A stretch of DNA of 64,000 nucleotides from Alligator mississippiensis (lineage: Eukaryota > Chordata > Crocodylia > Alligatoridae): the NCBI RefSeq assembly GCF_030867095.1, contig NC_081824.1:347670203-347734202 (forward strand). The letters are read 5' to 3'. A program made the position numbers and the translations under genes. Positions 1 through 9,200 of the stretch are shown piece by piece (position 1 is the first letter of the stretch; every line of letters starts with the position of its first letter). The notes under the pieces are model-generated. The model made no database searches and was not told the DNA's origin. It saw nothing but the letters and a program-made list of their open reading frames with translations.

Positions 1-67
1 TTCTGGGTCAGGAGGTCCTGTTGGTGGCCAGTTTAGGATCACAACAAAAAAGGGTTGGGAACCACTG
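1..67. mobile_element. Terminal fragment of a hAT-type DNA transposon
   Basis: The block ends in GGGTTGGGAACCACTG. Its reverse complement, CAGTGGTTCCCAACCC, has the form of many hAT terminal inverted repeats. Only one end is in the window, so neither the other terminus nor a target duplication can be tested. Assignment rests on the terminal motif alone. Confidence 0.5.
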
Positions 68-427
68 GTGTAGAGAAACTGAAGGGGGTTCAGAGCTAAA
101 GTAAATGATGATAAGGGGGTTTGCAAAGCAAAGTTGTGGGGTGAAAGGTAGGAGAAAACTAGTTTTAGAATTTAGTTTGACAAAAGGATATGTAAGAGAA
201 GGATGTGATAGTAGTTTTCAAATATCTGAAAAGCTGCCATGAAGATGGAGAAACACCATTCTCCCTTCCCACAGAGATCAGTACACATGGCGGTGGGTTT
301 AAATTGCAAAAAAGTAGATTTAGAGTAAATCTCATGAAAAACTTCCCAATTAAAGACCTATAGGACAATGGCACAAGCTGTCTGGGGAAGTTGTGGAATC
401 TTTTTTGTCGCAGGTTTAAAAAAAAAG
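68..427. other. Unannotated spacer
   Basis: AT-rich sequence with short purine runs. I see no repeat family, RNA gene or convincing reading frame. Confidence 0.5.
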
Positions 428-435
428 ATGATTAG

Positions 436-1415
436 TAGGGCTGTGTGAAGCTTCAGGTGGTCATTCAATTTGGAGGAGATTTGGCATGCTTTGGTGGCCA
501 AATCTCTGAATCCGAATCGAATCGGGACCAATTAAAAGGTCTGAATTGATGCAAAGCTCTCTGAATCTTCAGAAGAGATTTGGAGAGCTTTGATGATTTG
601 GACAATCTCCGGTGGCTGCAGCAGGGAGCTGCAGCTAACTCCTAGCTGGTAAGTACTAGGGGTGGAGTAGTGGGGGCTGGGGCAGGGGACCCCTGCCAGC
701 CCCCACCCCCCGCCTGCTCCCCCAGCCCCCCGACCCACGCCCACTCCCCCAGCCCCCCCATGGTTGCCCCACCTGCCCCAGCTCCCGGCATTTTGAAAAA
801 AAAGCCCTGGTGCTCACCAGGTGCTGCTGGGGGGGGCACAATCCCTGCTGAACCCCCACTGCCCCACACTGCATGGGGGGCTCTGCATGAGCTCCCCGAC
901 CCCCCCCTCACTCCCCCAGCCCCCCCACAGGTGCCCCGCCCAGGCCAGCTCCAGCTCTTTAAGAAAAAAAAAGAACAAGAAAAGCCCTGGGACTCACCAC
1001 TCTGCAGCGGCCTCAGGGCTTAAGGGGGCACATACAGAGCCCCTCACAGGGCATCGGGAGGCAGCTGGGATCAGCCCCCACCTGGCAGGAATGATGAGTC
1101 TGGGGTTTTTTGGAATGTTTTTTTCTTAAAGGGCTGCAGCCATGGCAGGTGGGGCAGCTGAGATGGGGGGGTGGGTCAGGGGTCTCATGCAGAGGCCCTC
1201 ATGCAATTTGGGGCAGTGGGGAGCAGCAGGGATCGCCCCCCCACCTGGCAGCACCTACTGAGTCGGGGCTTTTTTTAAAACAAGTGCAGGAGTCGAATCC
1301 CCTAATCAGATTTGGCTGAATCGATTTGGGACAGTGATTTGAATCACCGAATCAAATCACCGTCCTCTGAATTGGCCGAATCTGAAGTGAATACTAGCTG
1401 CTTTACACAGGCTTA
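436..1415. mobile_element. Complete 980-bp non-autonomous hAT element
   Basis: The element is flanked by a perfect 8-bp direct duplication, ATGATTAG, at 428-435 and 1416-1423. Its ends are inverted repeats: TAGGGCTGTGTGAAGC at the left and, reverse-complemented, TAAGCCTGTGTAAAGC at the right (13 of 16 match). Eight-base duplications are the hAT signature. Subterminal stretches at both ends are rich in GAATCxAATC-like motifs (about 505-530 and 1310-1385). The interior (about 600-1290) is strongly G/C-skewed and built from degenerate internal copies: the block near 785-905 recurs, inverted, near 1160-1285. No transposase frame is visible, so it must have been mobilised in trans. Confidence 0.8.
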
Positions 1416-1423
1416 ATGATTAG

Positions 1424-2670
1424 CCATCTGTCTGGGATGGTTTAAAAGCACTGAAGCCTGCATCTACTGGGGGGCAGGGAACAGGTCATTCCCTTTCATT
1501 ACTCTATAATTCTGTGATTATTACAGCATTATTTGTGTAGCAATTAGTTCAGGAGAGGACAGCAGTGATCCATGGATACCATGGATTTTCATGTAAACTG
1601 GACACATTTTATCAGTACATGCTTTTCACAAAAAACCCCAAAAAAGTAGTAAGGCCCTGATGGACTAGATTTCCTTATCGTGTTCTATTCTTAAAACTTC
1701 TAGACATGTTAGGCTGTGGGGGTTTTTTTCCAGCCATTTCTTTTTTAAGTCATAAAGATATATAGCACCAGAAAATTACACAGCATCTTCAAATGAAAAA
1801 CAGGTGGGTCTCATAGAAGATAAGTCTGAGAGTGCTCTGCCTTCCTGTGTCCATTGATCTGCCCTAGAGCTAGAAGTTTGCCTGTGAGACTGAGCTACAC
1901 CTGTCCCCTGCACTCACTCTCAGATGCAACAGAGAATGAGGACTCAAGAGCAGGCACCATGGATGAGTCTGAAGCAGCCCTGTGGACAAACTTCCAGCTT
2001 TAGACCACGTGTGTGGGGCATGCTTAGTCCTTCCCTTTTTGGGATCTGTTGCTAATACAGTATAGACAAGGCTTATGTGCACAAATTGGAGTGAGGATAG
2101 GTTTGAAGGTGGGACTGTAGGGGAAGGTTTGCAAGTTATACTGTAAATATTTTCTAGTTTGAAGGTCACTAGTGACGACAGGGCTGCTTGTATATCAGAA
2201 AACATTCCTTCAGGAGAGCAGCAGCCATAAAATACTGAGCATGCACAAGCACATTCTTAATGCTCAAACAACATTATGGATGAGCATGTGGAAGACACAC
2301 TTCTTTCTTCCGCATAATAGAAGAATCAATGCAATAGCAACTATTACAACTGAGCATTTGGACCACAGTTATTAGCCTTATCTTAATAACTCGCAAAATT
2401 ATATAGCCATATAATTTGCAGTTAGGTGAAAATGTTTTAATGAAAACACTAACCCATCCTTTGCAGTAAGATTAAACAGGAATGCATGTGTTATAACAGT
2501 GTAGGAGCATTATATTTGGTACAAACATTTGGCTCTGAAAGCAAAGGTAGGCATAATTTGCCGCACTTCAAAGCAGTTTTATACCATCAAAATAGTGGAA
2601 AGAGGCCTTAATATAATGGAGAATCTGGAATTCTATGTCCAAAGAGGCTTAAACTCAGAATGAAGTCAGT
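1424..2670. other. Unannotated AT-rich stretch
   Basis: No recognised repeat, RNA gene or coding region. Short reading frames here have neither homology I recognise nor coding character. Confidence 0.5.
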
Positions 2671-2837
2671 GGATACATCTACATGTGTGCTTTAATGTGA
2701 ATTAGCCTATTTTAATGCTCATTAAAGCATTACCAAAAAAGTGTGCTTTCCCTAATGCACATTAATATATGCTAATCTAACTTTTTCTAGTACCTCCAAA
2801 TGGAGGTACTAAATTTAATGAACATGTAGACACATCC
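2671..2837. mobile_element. Short inverted-repeat MITE (TCTACAYRTG family)
   Basis: The ends are imperfect inverted repeats: GGATACATCTACATGT at the left, and GGATGTGTCTACATGT when the right end is reverse-complemented. The interior is AT-rich with TTAATG/CATTAA motifs and a small palindrome around 2792-2812 (TAGTACCTCC...GGAGGTACTA). A 3-bp AGT occurs on both sides but is too short to weigh. The terminal motif resembles the ends of the larger element at 62838-63518 and a boundary near 44090, suggesting one family. Confidence 0.5.
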
Positions 2838-2841
2838 AGTG

Positions 2842-3028
2842 ACTAGTAAAGCACTGGAACAGGTTACCCAGAGAGGTGGTGGAATCTCCATCCTTGGTTT
2901 TCAAGACTTGAGTAGACAAAGCCGTGGACGGGATGATCTAGTTGGAGCTGGTCCTGCTTTAAGCAGGAGGTTGGACTAGATGACCTCCTGAGGTCCTTTC
3001 CAGTCCTAACTTTCTATGATTCTATGAC
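2842..3028 (+). mobile_element. CR1 LINE 3' end (5'-truncated)
   Basis: This has the typical CR1 tail. Remnants of the last ORF2 codons (GGAACAGGTTACCCAGAGAGGTGGTGGAATC-type sequence) are followed by the short 3' UTR with GGAGGTTGGACTAGATGACC, CCTTTCCAGTCCTA and a terminal repeated ATTCTATGA microrepeat. Severe 5' truncation is usual for CR1. It begins directly after the MITE at 2671-2837. Confidence 0.85.
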
Positions 3029-3417
3029 TAGTTAATGCTAACATTTTGGGGCTGGAAGACAGGAGCAGTGTATTTTTAGGAGTTCCTTTTGACATTTTTA
3101 CATTTGGTCTCTTCTCTTTCTCGCAGTCTGTAATTTAAGGATAAGTTTTTGCCTATGTCCCTGAGTTGAAAGGGGCAGTTTTCTTCCATGAGTCAGCTCT
3201 TGTACAGGGGGAGCAAGCATGACATTGTCAAACAAAGTAACACTTCTTTCTCCTTTTACAGTTTTGGGCATGGATTATACTCAAAAGATCCACTGTTTGG
3301 TAGATTACACTAGGAATAAAGATTTAGTTTTTAAAAAGATGGAATCTGTGTTAGAGATTTTTGGCCTTGTATTTGGGATGAATAATATCTTTTTAAGGCA
3401 TTTTATATTGTAATAAG
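3029..3417. other. Unannotated spacer
   Basis: No recognised element. A 64-codon open frame at 3219-3413 has no features I recognise. Confidence 0.45.
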
Positions 3418-3579
3418 CAGGGATCCTGGTTTTCTCTGATTTAAAAAAAAAATCCCCAATTTTCAGTTTTAACCCCCCACCCAAAACTCACATTTTCCCA
3501 TGATTAAAATGAAACACCACTTATTTATATATATATATATATACACACACACATATATATAAATATGTATGTATATGTA

Positions 3580-3610
<31 letters not shown>

Positions 3611-3712
3611 ATATATATATATATGTAGTGTGTGTATATATATATATATATATATATTAGTAGTGTTTCAGTTCAATCACAGAAAAATGTGAATTTTGGG
3701 TTAGGAAATGTA
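3418..3712. mobile_element. Palindromic hAT MITE (CAGGGATCCTGG family), microsatellite-expanded
   Basis: The left terminus CAGGGATCCTGGTTTTCTCTGAT is the same as in the copies at 20404 and 41856. The two halves (about 3418-3518 and 3657-3712) are inverted relative to each other around ATGATTAAAATGAAACACCACT versus AGTGTTTCAGTTCAATCACAG. In intact copies the hinge is only a few bases of TA-rich sequence; here it has expanded into about 140 bp of TA/TG repeats. The right terminus is missing. Confidence 0.65.
3519..3658. repeat. Compound (TA)n/(CA)n/(TG)n microsatellite
   Basis: Alternating TA runs, a CACACA run, TATG/TGTG runs and further TA runs lie at the hinge of a palindromic hAT MITE. Cruciform-prone inverted arms flanking it may have favoured slippage; that is inference. 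Confidence 0.95.
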
Positions 3713-4189
3713 TATGGTATTATTTCTTTTCAAATTTCAAAATACATTTTTAACTACCTTATACAAGTTATTGCTATGTTGTTATTTAAAACCTTTGGAA
3801 AATCTTACTTCCGTATCATAATGCCAATGAGCCTGGTCTTGCAAAAGGAACCACCAGTGGACCCTGCTGCCCTGTTGTGAAATGCCCGTGGAGCCTCTTT
3901 CTTTAATCAGGCCTTGTGACACTTTCAGTGCTTACACAAGTGGAGGCAGCCTGTCAGGAAGGCACTCTAACTCCTGGCGCTTTACACAAAGTGCCATGCA
4001 TTAGAGCACCATTGAATCCAACAGGCATTTACTTATTGAGTATGGGGAGAGCTCTAAACCTGTCTGCACTGGCTCTGGCCACTCCATGGGGGCACTCCAG
4101 CAATGTCCCAGGAGTCTGCCTTCTCCCCAGCCTCCCACCCACATGCCCACCACCCCTGTCAGCAGTGGCTCAGGGAGAGAGGCCAGAGC
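3713..4189. other. Unannotated stretch before a CR1 fragment
   Basis: The first half is AT-rich and unrecognised. From about 3930 it is GC-richer (PLPPTCPPPL-type translation) and in frame with the downstream CR1 fragment, but the translated sequence does not resemble CR1, so the open frame across 3916-4190 looks fortuitous. Confidence 0.4.
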
Positions 4190-4926
4190 CATCCCTAAAA
4201 CGTATCAAGGAAAACATCTGTGGGAGCCCACTGGCTAATGTGATGTGGAGGGGCAACCGACATGGGTTTATAGCGGACAGGTCCTGCCTGACTAACCTAG
4301 TTTCTTTTTATAAGGCCACCAAATGTTTAGATGCAGGAGTCGAGGTGGATGTTATCTATCTGGACTTCAAGAAGGCCTTTGACACGGTATCCCATACCAT
4401 CCTTATTAATAAACTGAGGAGATTTGACACAGATGATTACACAGTAGACTGGATAGCAAACTGACTCAGGGGTCACACTCAGAGGGTGGTGGTGGATGGG
4501 TCAGTGTCAACCTGGAAAGATGTGTGCAGTGGAGTCCCTCAGGGCTCAGTTCTGGGGCCGGTGCTGTTCAACATCTTCATCAGTGATCTGGACGAGGGGG
4601 TGGGAAGCACCCTGTCCAAATTTGTGGATGACACTAAAATATGGGGTGAAGCTAACACCCTGGAGAGGAGGAACCAGATCCAGGCTGACCTCGACAGGTT
4701 GGGGAAGTGGGCACAGAACAACAAGATGCAATTCAATAAGGACAAGTGCAAAGTGCTGCATCTAGGGAGGAAAAACTGCCATCATACCTATAGGCTGTGG
4801 GCGGAGGGGGGGAGGGGGGAGGTGGACCTTCTTAGCACCACTGAGGCAGAAAAAGACCTTGGAGCCACTGTTGACTCCAGGATGAACATGAGTCATCAAT
4901 GTGATGCAGTAGTCAGCAGAGCCCAC
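4190..4926 (+). pseudogene. CR1 ORF2 fragment: reverse transcriptase domain
   Basis: The translation carries the central RT blocks of CR1: NRHGFIADRSCLTNLVSF, then VDVIYLDFKKAFDTVSH (first catalytic Asp region), then after a break near 4464 SGVPQGSVLGPVLFNIFISDL, FVDDTKIWG (the catalytic DD motif as FVDDT), and KCKVLHLGRKN. It ends inside the domain at DSRMNMSHQCDAVVSRAH. One in-frame stop (about 4462) separates the two open pieces. Both the 5' part and the C-terminus with 3' UTR are absent, which is unusual because CR1 copies normally keep the 3' end; the copy was probably cut by later rearrangement at 4926. Confidence 0.9.
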
Positions 4927-5430
4927 CAGGGAGTGGTGCGTGATGATCTCCCTGAGGACAGCTGCAGCAGCCTGGCTTCACTCCCTACCAGTGCAGTGCT
5001 GCACCTTGAGGATGACATGAAAGACTCCACTGAGGACTAGGCACTTGTGAGGGTTCAGGGTCCCAAGGTAGGTAGCCACCTGCTGATAGAAATGGGCCAT
5101 CTCTGAGTCATGCACAAGGGCATAGAAGTTTACCAAGTAGAGGATAAGCCCCTGTACTTGGACCCAGGGATGAAGCAGGCAGACTGGCACTACCTCAGTG
5201 GCAAGAAAGACCTCTGGCTACAGGTTCAGGGAGAACAGAGTCACCACCCCACAGGATGCCTCCATGAGGTGGCTAAAGAAGACCCTGTCTCCCTAATCCA
5301 GCTGGCAGTTGGCTTTGGTGGCTGGAGTTGTGTGGGTCTCCTATGGGAAAAGCACAGTGCACACCTTGTTCTGAAGAAAAGAGAGTACCTGGCACCTGCA
5401 GAGACCTGTCCTGCAGCCACATACTTTGAG
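4927..5430 (-). pseudogene. Decayed L1/Tx1-like LINE endonuclease domain
   Basis: Reading the minus strand from about 5430 to 4927 gives, with internal stops, a series that matches an apurinic-like endonuclease of an L1/Tx1-type LINE: ETHTTPATKANCQLD, then GDRVFFSHLMEASCGVV, then LYLVNFYALVHDSEMAHFYQ (family form NVYAP...RFFQ), then CLVLSGVFHVIL (family GGDFNCTL) and LREIITHHSLV. It is not CR1: the CR1 domain reads GVYYRP and DFNYPDI instead. Several stops and substitutions make it dead. It stops abruptly against the CR1 fragment at 4926/4927. The clade is inferred from remembered motif spacing and needs a protein search. Confidence 0.6.
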
Positions 5431-5859
5431 AGAAACCACCATGAATGCTGCATGCCCCCAGTGGCTGGGGGAGTATGGCGAGCTCCTGCAGGTGGTGGCA
5501 GCAGTGTTGGCAGCGGGAGTGCGGTGGCGGCAAGCGGTGAATTCCTGCAGGTAGTCACAGGGCTGTTGGTGGCGGGGTGGGGGGTGGGTGACAGCAGTTG
5601 GCGACCAGACACTGGTGGGAGCATGGGCAGCGGCCAGAAACCAGTGGCAATCGTGAACCTCCTGCAGACACCACTGGCGGTGTCAGTGATGGGGAGGGGG
5701 GCTAGTGGTGACCACCCGCAGGCGCTGCCAGCAGTGTTGGCAGCACCTTTTCACAGAGGGTGCACTGCCCCATGCTCAGGGGGCAAATGTGCACCCACAT
5801 ACACCGCCCCCCATGCTTTGCCAATGGAAACCACAGTGAGGGACCTCATTGGTAGGGGG

Positions 5860-6250
5860 TGTTGTTAGGCTTGGTGGGGCTTTTGCAGGAGGCAATGCCA
5901 GCCATGGGGCCCTTCAGCAATCCCACCTCTTTCCCAATGCTGTAAAAGCTTCATGGCAGCTGTGGGCCTGATGATAGTTTTTGGCATTGCTCCTCGTATG
6001 CCCCCATGCCTTTTCCCACCAGAGCACTCACCAAGTTGAGAACTTGGTGAAAATCTCTCCAATGATCCAGGGAGAGCTGCACCTTCTTCCCAGAGCATCA
6101 CATGCTCTCCAGGAATTGGAGAAGCTCCTGCCCGGGTAGTGCTGAGAGGTCTGCAGGCTCTGCGGAGCCCACAGACTCCTAGTCATCCTGCTCCTGGTCC
6201 TGTAGTTTGGCAGGCTTCTTCTGGCTGCCAGGTGGGCTGGGTATTTCCCC
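5860..6250 (-). pseudogene. Probable ORF1 remnant of the same L1/Tx1-like LINE
   Basis: Upstream (on the minus strand) of the endonuclease remnant, one frame reads KKPAKLQDQEQDD, then ESVGSAEPADLSALPGQELL, then SGKKVQLSLDHWRDFHQVLN, then MGAYEEQCQKLSSGPQ, with a few stops. The adjacent frame gives AAMKLLQHWERGG. The acidic/helical composition and the position 5' of the endonuclease fit ORF1 of a Tx1/L1-like LINE. No zinc knuckle is clear. I infer the role mainly from order and strand. Confidence 0.4.
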
Positions 6251-7300
6251 AACCTTCACCCCCTTGGGGGCAGAGGCCTAACAGAGTGCCACCTTACTAC
6301 CCATCTCCTACATCCACTGACACTGGATGGGGAAGGGGATAGCATGGATAGTGGCAGGGCAAATGGCAGGGGTGCCTGTGCAGGGTCCCCCTCAGGGTTG
6401 GGAAGGTGTTTAGTGGGGGACCCTGCTTCTCCCCTCTCTGTACTGGGGTCACAGGACACATAGGGGTCTGTGCCAGGGGTGGTTTCAATACAGTTCTTGC
6501 ATGAACCTAGGGCTCCCACGTCCCCTAAGTGGTTGAAGAGGGAGAGCTCCAGTGCCAGACCCGCCTCTGTAGTGGGGGGATGGGGGGCCAGGTTGCAGCT
6601 GGCAGAGTTGGTGGGTCTCCTCCATGGACTCCTCTACCACAGATCAGCTGCACCATCCTGGGCCCTCATGTGTGGCTGTGACAGTTATCTTTTTTATTTT
6701 TTCTGGGAATGGGATTCCTGGCACAGCTCGGAAGGTGGTGGGCTTGATGTTGTTATCAACCTCCCTCTCGGGTGGTGGGAGGGGAGCCTCCTCCATATCA
6801 GAGGCTCCAAACTGCCTGGGCCTTATGCTTCACTTTGCTCTAGGAAGTAGATTAACACCTATACAGGACTTGCACCCACCCAGCCTTGGGGTGGCTTAGG
6901 AAGGGGTCTTCCTAGGGTACCAGGAGTGATGTGGGGCTAGGAGGGGATGGTGGGGGCAGGTTTGCTCCCCCCCACCATGCTTCCCTGTCTCAGCACCCCC
7001 TGCTTTGGAATTCCACCAGTGGCTGTGACACAGGGCCCCTGAGCTTGCAGGGGGGCTGGATGCTGGGACAGGGGTACCAGTGGTGGTGGCACCCCTCTCC
7101 TTGGTGGGGGCCTGCAGTGCCCCCTATTGCTGACTGAGGAGGCACTCTTGGTGGAGGAGCCCTGGTGCTCAGCACTGCAAGCGCTTCACCTCCCCTGCCA
7201 TGTAGTGACACCCTAGTGGGAGGGTGGTGACTGGGTAGAGGAAAAGAAAAGTTCCACCAGTCATACGGCAGAAAGTCAGAAGACAAAACACCGCCACTCA
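6251..7300 (-). other. GC-rich sequence, possibly the 5' part of the L1/Tx1-like LINE
   Basis: Proline-rich minus-strand translations continue upstream of the ORF1-like remnant (for example EEAPLPPPEREVDNN near 6770-6810), but I recognise no domain. No boundary or target duplication is evident near 7300. Confidence 0.25.
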
Positions 7301-8254
7301 TAAGCAGAGGTAACTATAGAGTTTTGAAGATCTGCACCATATCTATTAAGCTTTCACCAAAAACTTCTCTCTTGGCCAGTATATCATTAACACCATGTAC
7401 AGCCGAACACTTGCATCTGAGATCAATGTTATGTACAGTGGGCAGGTGGCCAAATGACTAAAATAAATAGGACAGCTCAACAAAAGCCTCCTACCACATT
7501 TGGGCTGTCACAAGGTCCCCTTTCTCCTTTTTGTCTGGATAAGAGGGTGTCTCTGTCCATGAGACTAAATTGATAAGGAGCATTCAATCTCATGATTAAA
7601 AGGAACAAAGCACTGCACATTATCTAGGTGTCGGGAGCTATTTTTGGAGTATGTTTGTACTGGTAAATAGATAAATATTTCAATGTACAAGGGCTCACAT
7701 GTGACTTTGATGTGTTTTGCAAACAGTTCATATTCATCTGTGGATCAAGAGTCCAGGCCAGGCACAGCAGGTGAACTCAGAGACAGGTGGGGCGAATAGG
7801 AAAGGTGGAGGGAGAAATTTTTTTTTGTGGGGAGGCTGAACATGTGCACGCATGCACGCATGTACCCCCCCCCCCCAAAGTCTGCAGGGGAAGGGGGAAG
7901 GGCCATGGAGGGGAATGGGGCTGGGACTGGGCAGGAATCAGAGCAGAGCTGGGACCGGGATCAAGGCTGGGGCCGGCTCCACCCATCCCATTCCCTGTGC
8001 CCGGAGTCATTGCCTGGCACTGCTGGCCCCTGTAAATTCACCACCCCCCACTACCTGGGGTCCCAAAATGGGGCCAGCCTCTGCTGCACTGCCAGGCCGG
8101 AGAGGCTGGAGCACACAGGACCCCTGCACCCACCCCGTATCATCTCTAGGAAGAGCCTAGCAGCTCCTCCAGAGGTGTGGCGCCAGGCAACCAAAGGGGA
8201 CCCATGGCCTCCCAATTTTCGCACGAGGCATGGGTGGGCTGCAGCTGCGAGCTG
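7301..8254. other. Unannotated stretch with GC-rich segment
   Basis: 7301-7740 is AT-rich and unrecognised. From about 7745 the sequence is GC-rich with a 13-base C run near 7866 and looks like the inside of a non-coding DNA element. The other end may be near 8644, where CCACCACTG (reverse complement CAGTGGTGG) resembles a hAT terminus; no matching left terminus was found. Confidence 0.3.
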
Positions 8255-8411
8255 TGTTTTGCCTGCTCCATGCCTCACTGCTGCCTTTGAAAGTGGTGCA
8301 GCACAGCACCATACGAGTCCTGCCACTGGGCAGGCCAGGCAACAAGGCACATAGTGCCACACTGTGCCACTTTCAAAGGCAGCAGCGAGGCATGGAGCAA
8401 GCAAAGCACAG
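8255..8411. repeat. Inverted repeat with about 48-bp arms
   Basis: The left arm, about 8257-8303 (GCTCCATGCCTCACTGCTGC, CTTTGAAAGTGG), is answered by its reverse complement at about 8362-8409 (CCACTTTCAAAGG, GGCATGGAGC). The arms differ at a few positions and are separated by about 58 bp. It lies within the GC-rich block 7745-8644 and is probably part of that element. Confidence 0.75.
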
Positions 8412-8942
8412 TTCACAGGTGCTCTGCCTCCTGCTTAAACAAGTAGCTATTTCAATTATTCAAACTGGTCAAGTGCTTTCACTGCGCATGTGCCATTGGA
8501 GTGGTAAGGAGATCACCCCAAGGTGCCTTTCTGCACATATGCATAGTGGACTGGGCCAGTCTGCATAATCATGACATGATTAATCAAGTTGTGTTGAAAC
8601 CGGTGGGGCTGCGCCCAGTGCTCACTATTGACAAGCCACCACTGGTCCAGGCATTTTGGTTTAACACGCATCTGTTTTATTTATAATGTTAGATAAAGAA
8701 AAACAGCAGAGACTTTCCAAAAAGTGGATGAAAATCAAATCTGAAGCTGGTTACCAGTAACAGAACCCAGGACTGGACACTTTCTATAGAACCTTGTAGT
8801 TAGATGGTGAGCTCTTCTGAACAGGGACCACATTTTTTTTCTGTTTGTACAGCATGTACCCCCAAAATGGAAGGGGCTTAAGCCCTACAGTAATACAAGT
8901 TGTCATTTAAAAATGAGTAAAATGTAATTTTTCCTTCAAATA
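8412..8942. other. Unannotated stretch
   Basis: The first 230 bases may complete the GC-rich element ending near 8644. The rest is AT-rich and unrecognised. Confidence 0.35.
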
Positions 8943-9200
8943 ATAGAATCATAGAAAAGTAGGACTGGAAGAGACCTCATTAGGTTGTCTAATCCAACAC
9001 ACTGATCAAGGCTAGATATCATCCTTGTCTAGACTATCCCAGGCAAGTGTTTAACCTGTTCTTAGAAACTTCCTGGGATGGAGTTTACACCACCTCTCTT
9101 GGTAACTTATTCCAATGCTTAACCACCCACATAGTGAAAAAAATCTTCCTAACATTTTTCTAACAGCTTCCTAACATCCAACCTCTGCAACAGTTTAAGA
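8943..9200 (-). mobile_element. CR1 LINE 3' end, antisense
   Basis: The plus strand begins with ATAGAATCATAGAAAAGTAGG and ACTGGAAGAGACCTCATTAG, the reverse complement of the CR1 3' terminus. It continues through the antisense of the last ORF2 codons (ACACCACCTCTCTTGGTAAC, TTATTCCAATGCTTAACCAC). Truncated at the 5' side near 9200. Divergence is higher than in the CR1 at 17457-19263. Confidence 0.85.

Noticed and set aside
670-1023. Proline-rich open frames near the window start
   Set aside because: They lie in the G/C-skewed core of a non-autonomous hAT element and are open on both strands.
3916-4189. Open frame leading into the CR1 RT fragment as an N-terminal extension
   Set aside because: The translation before 4190 does not match CR1; continuity of the frame looks accidental.
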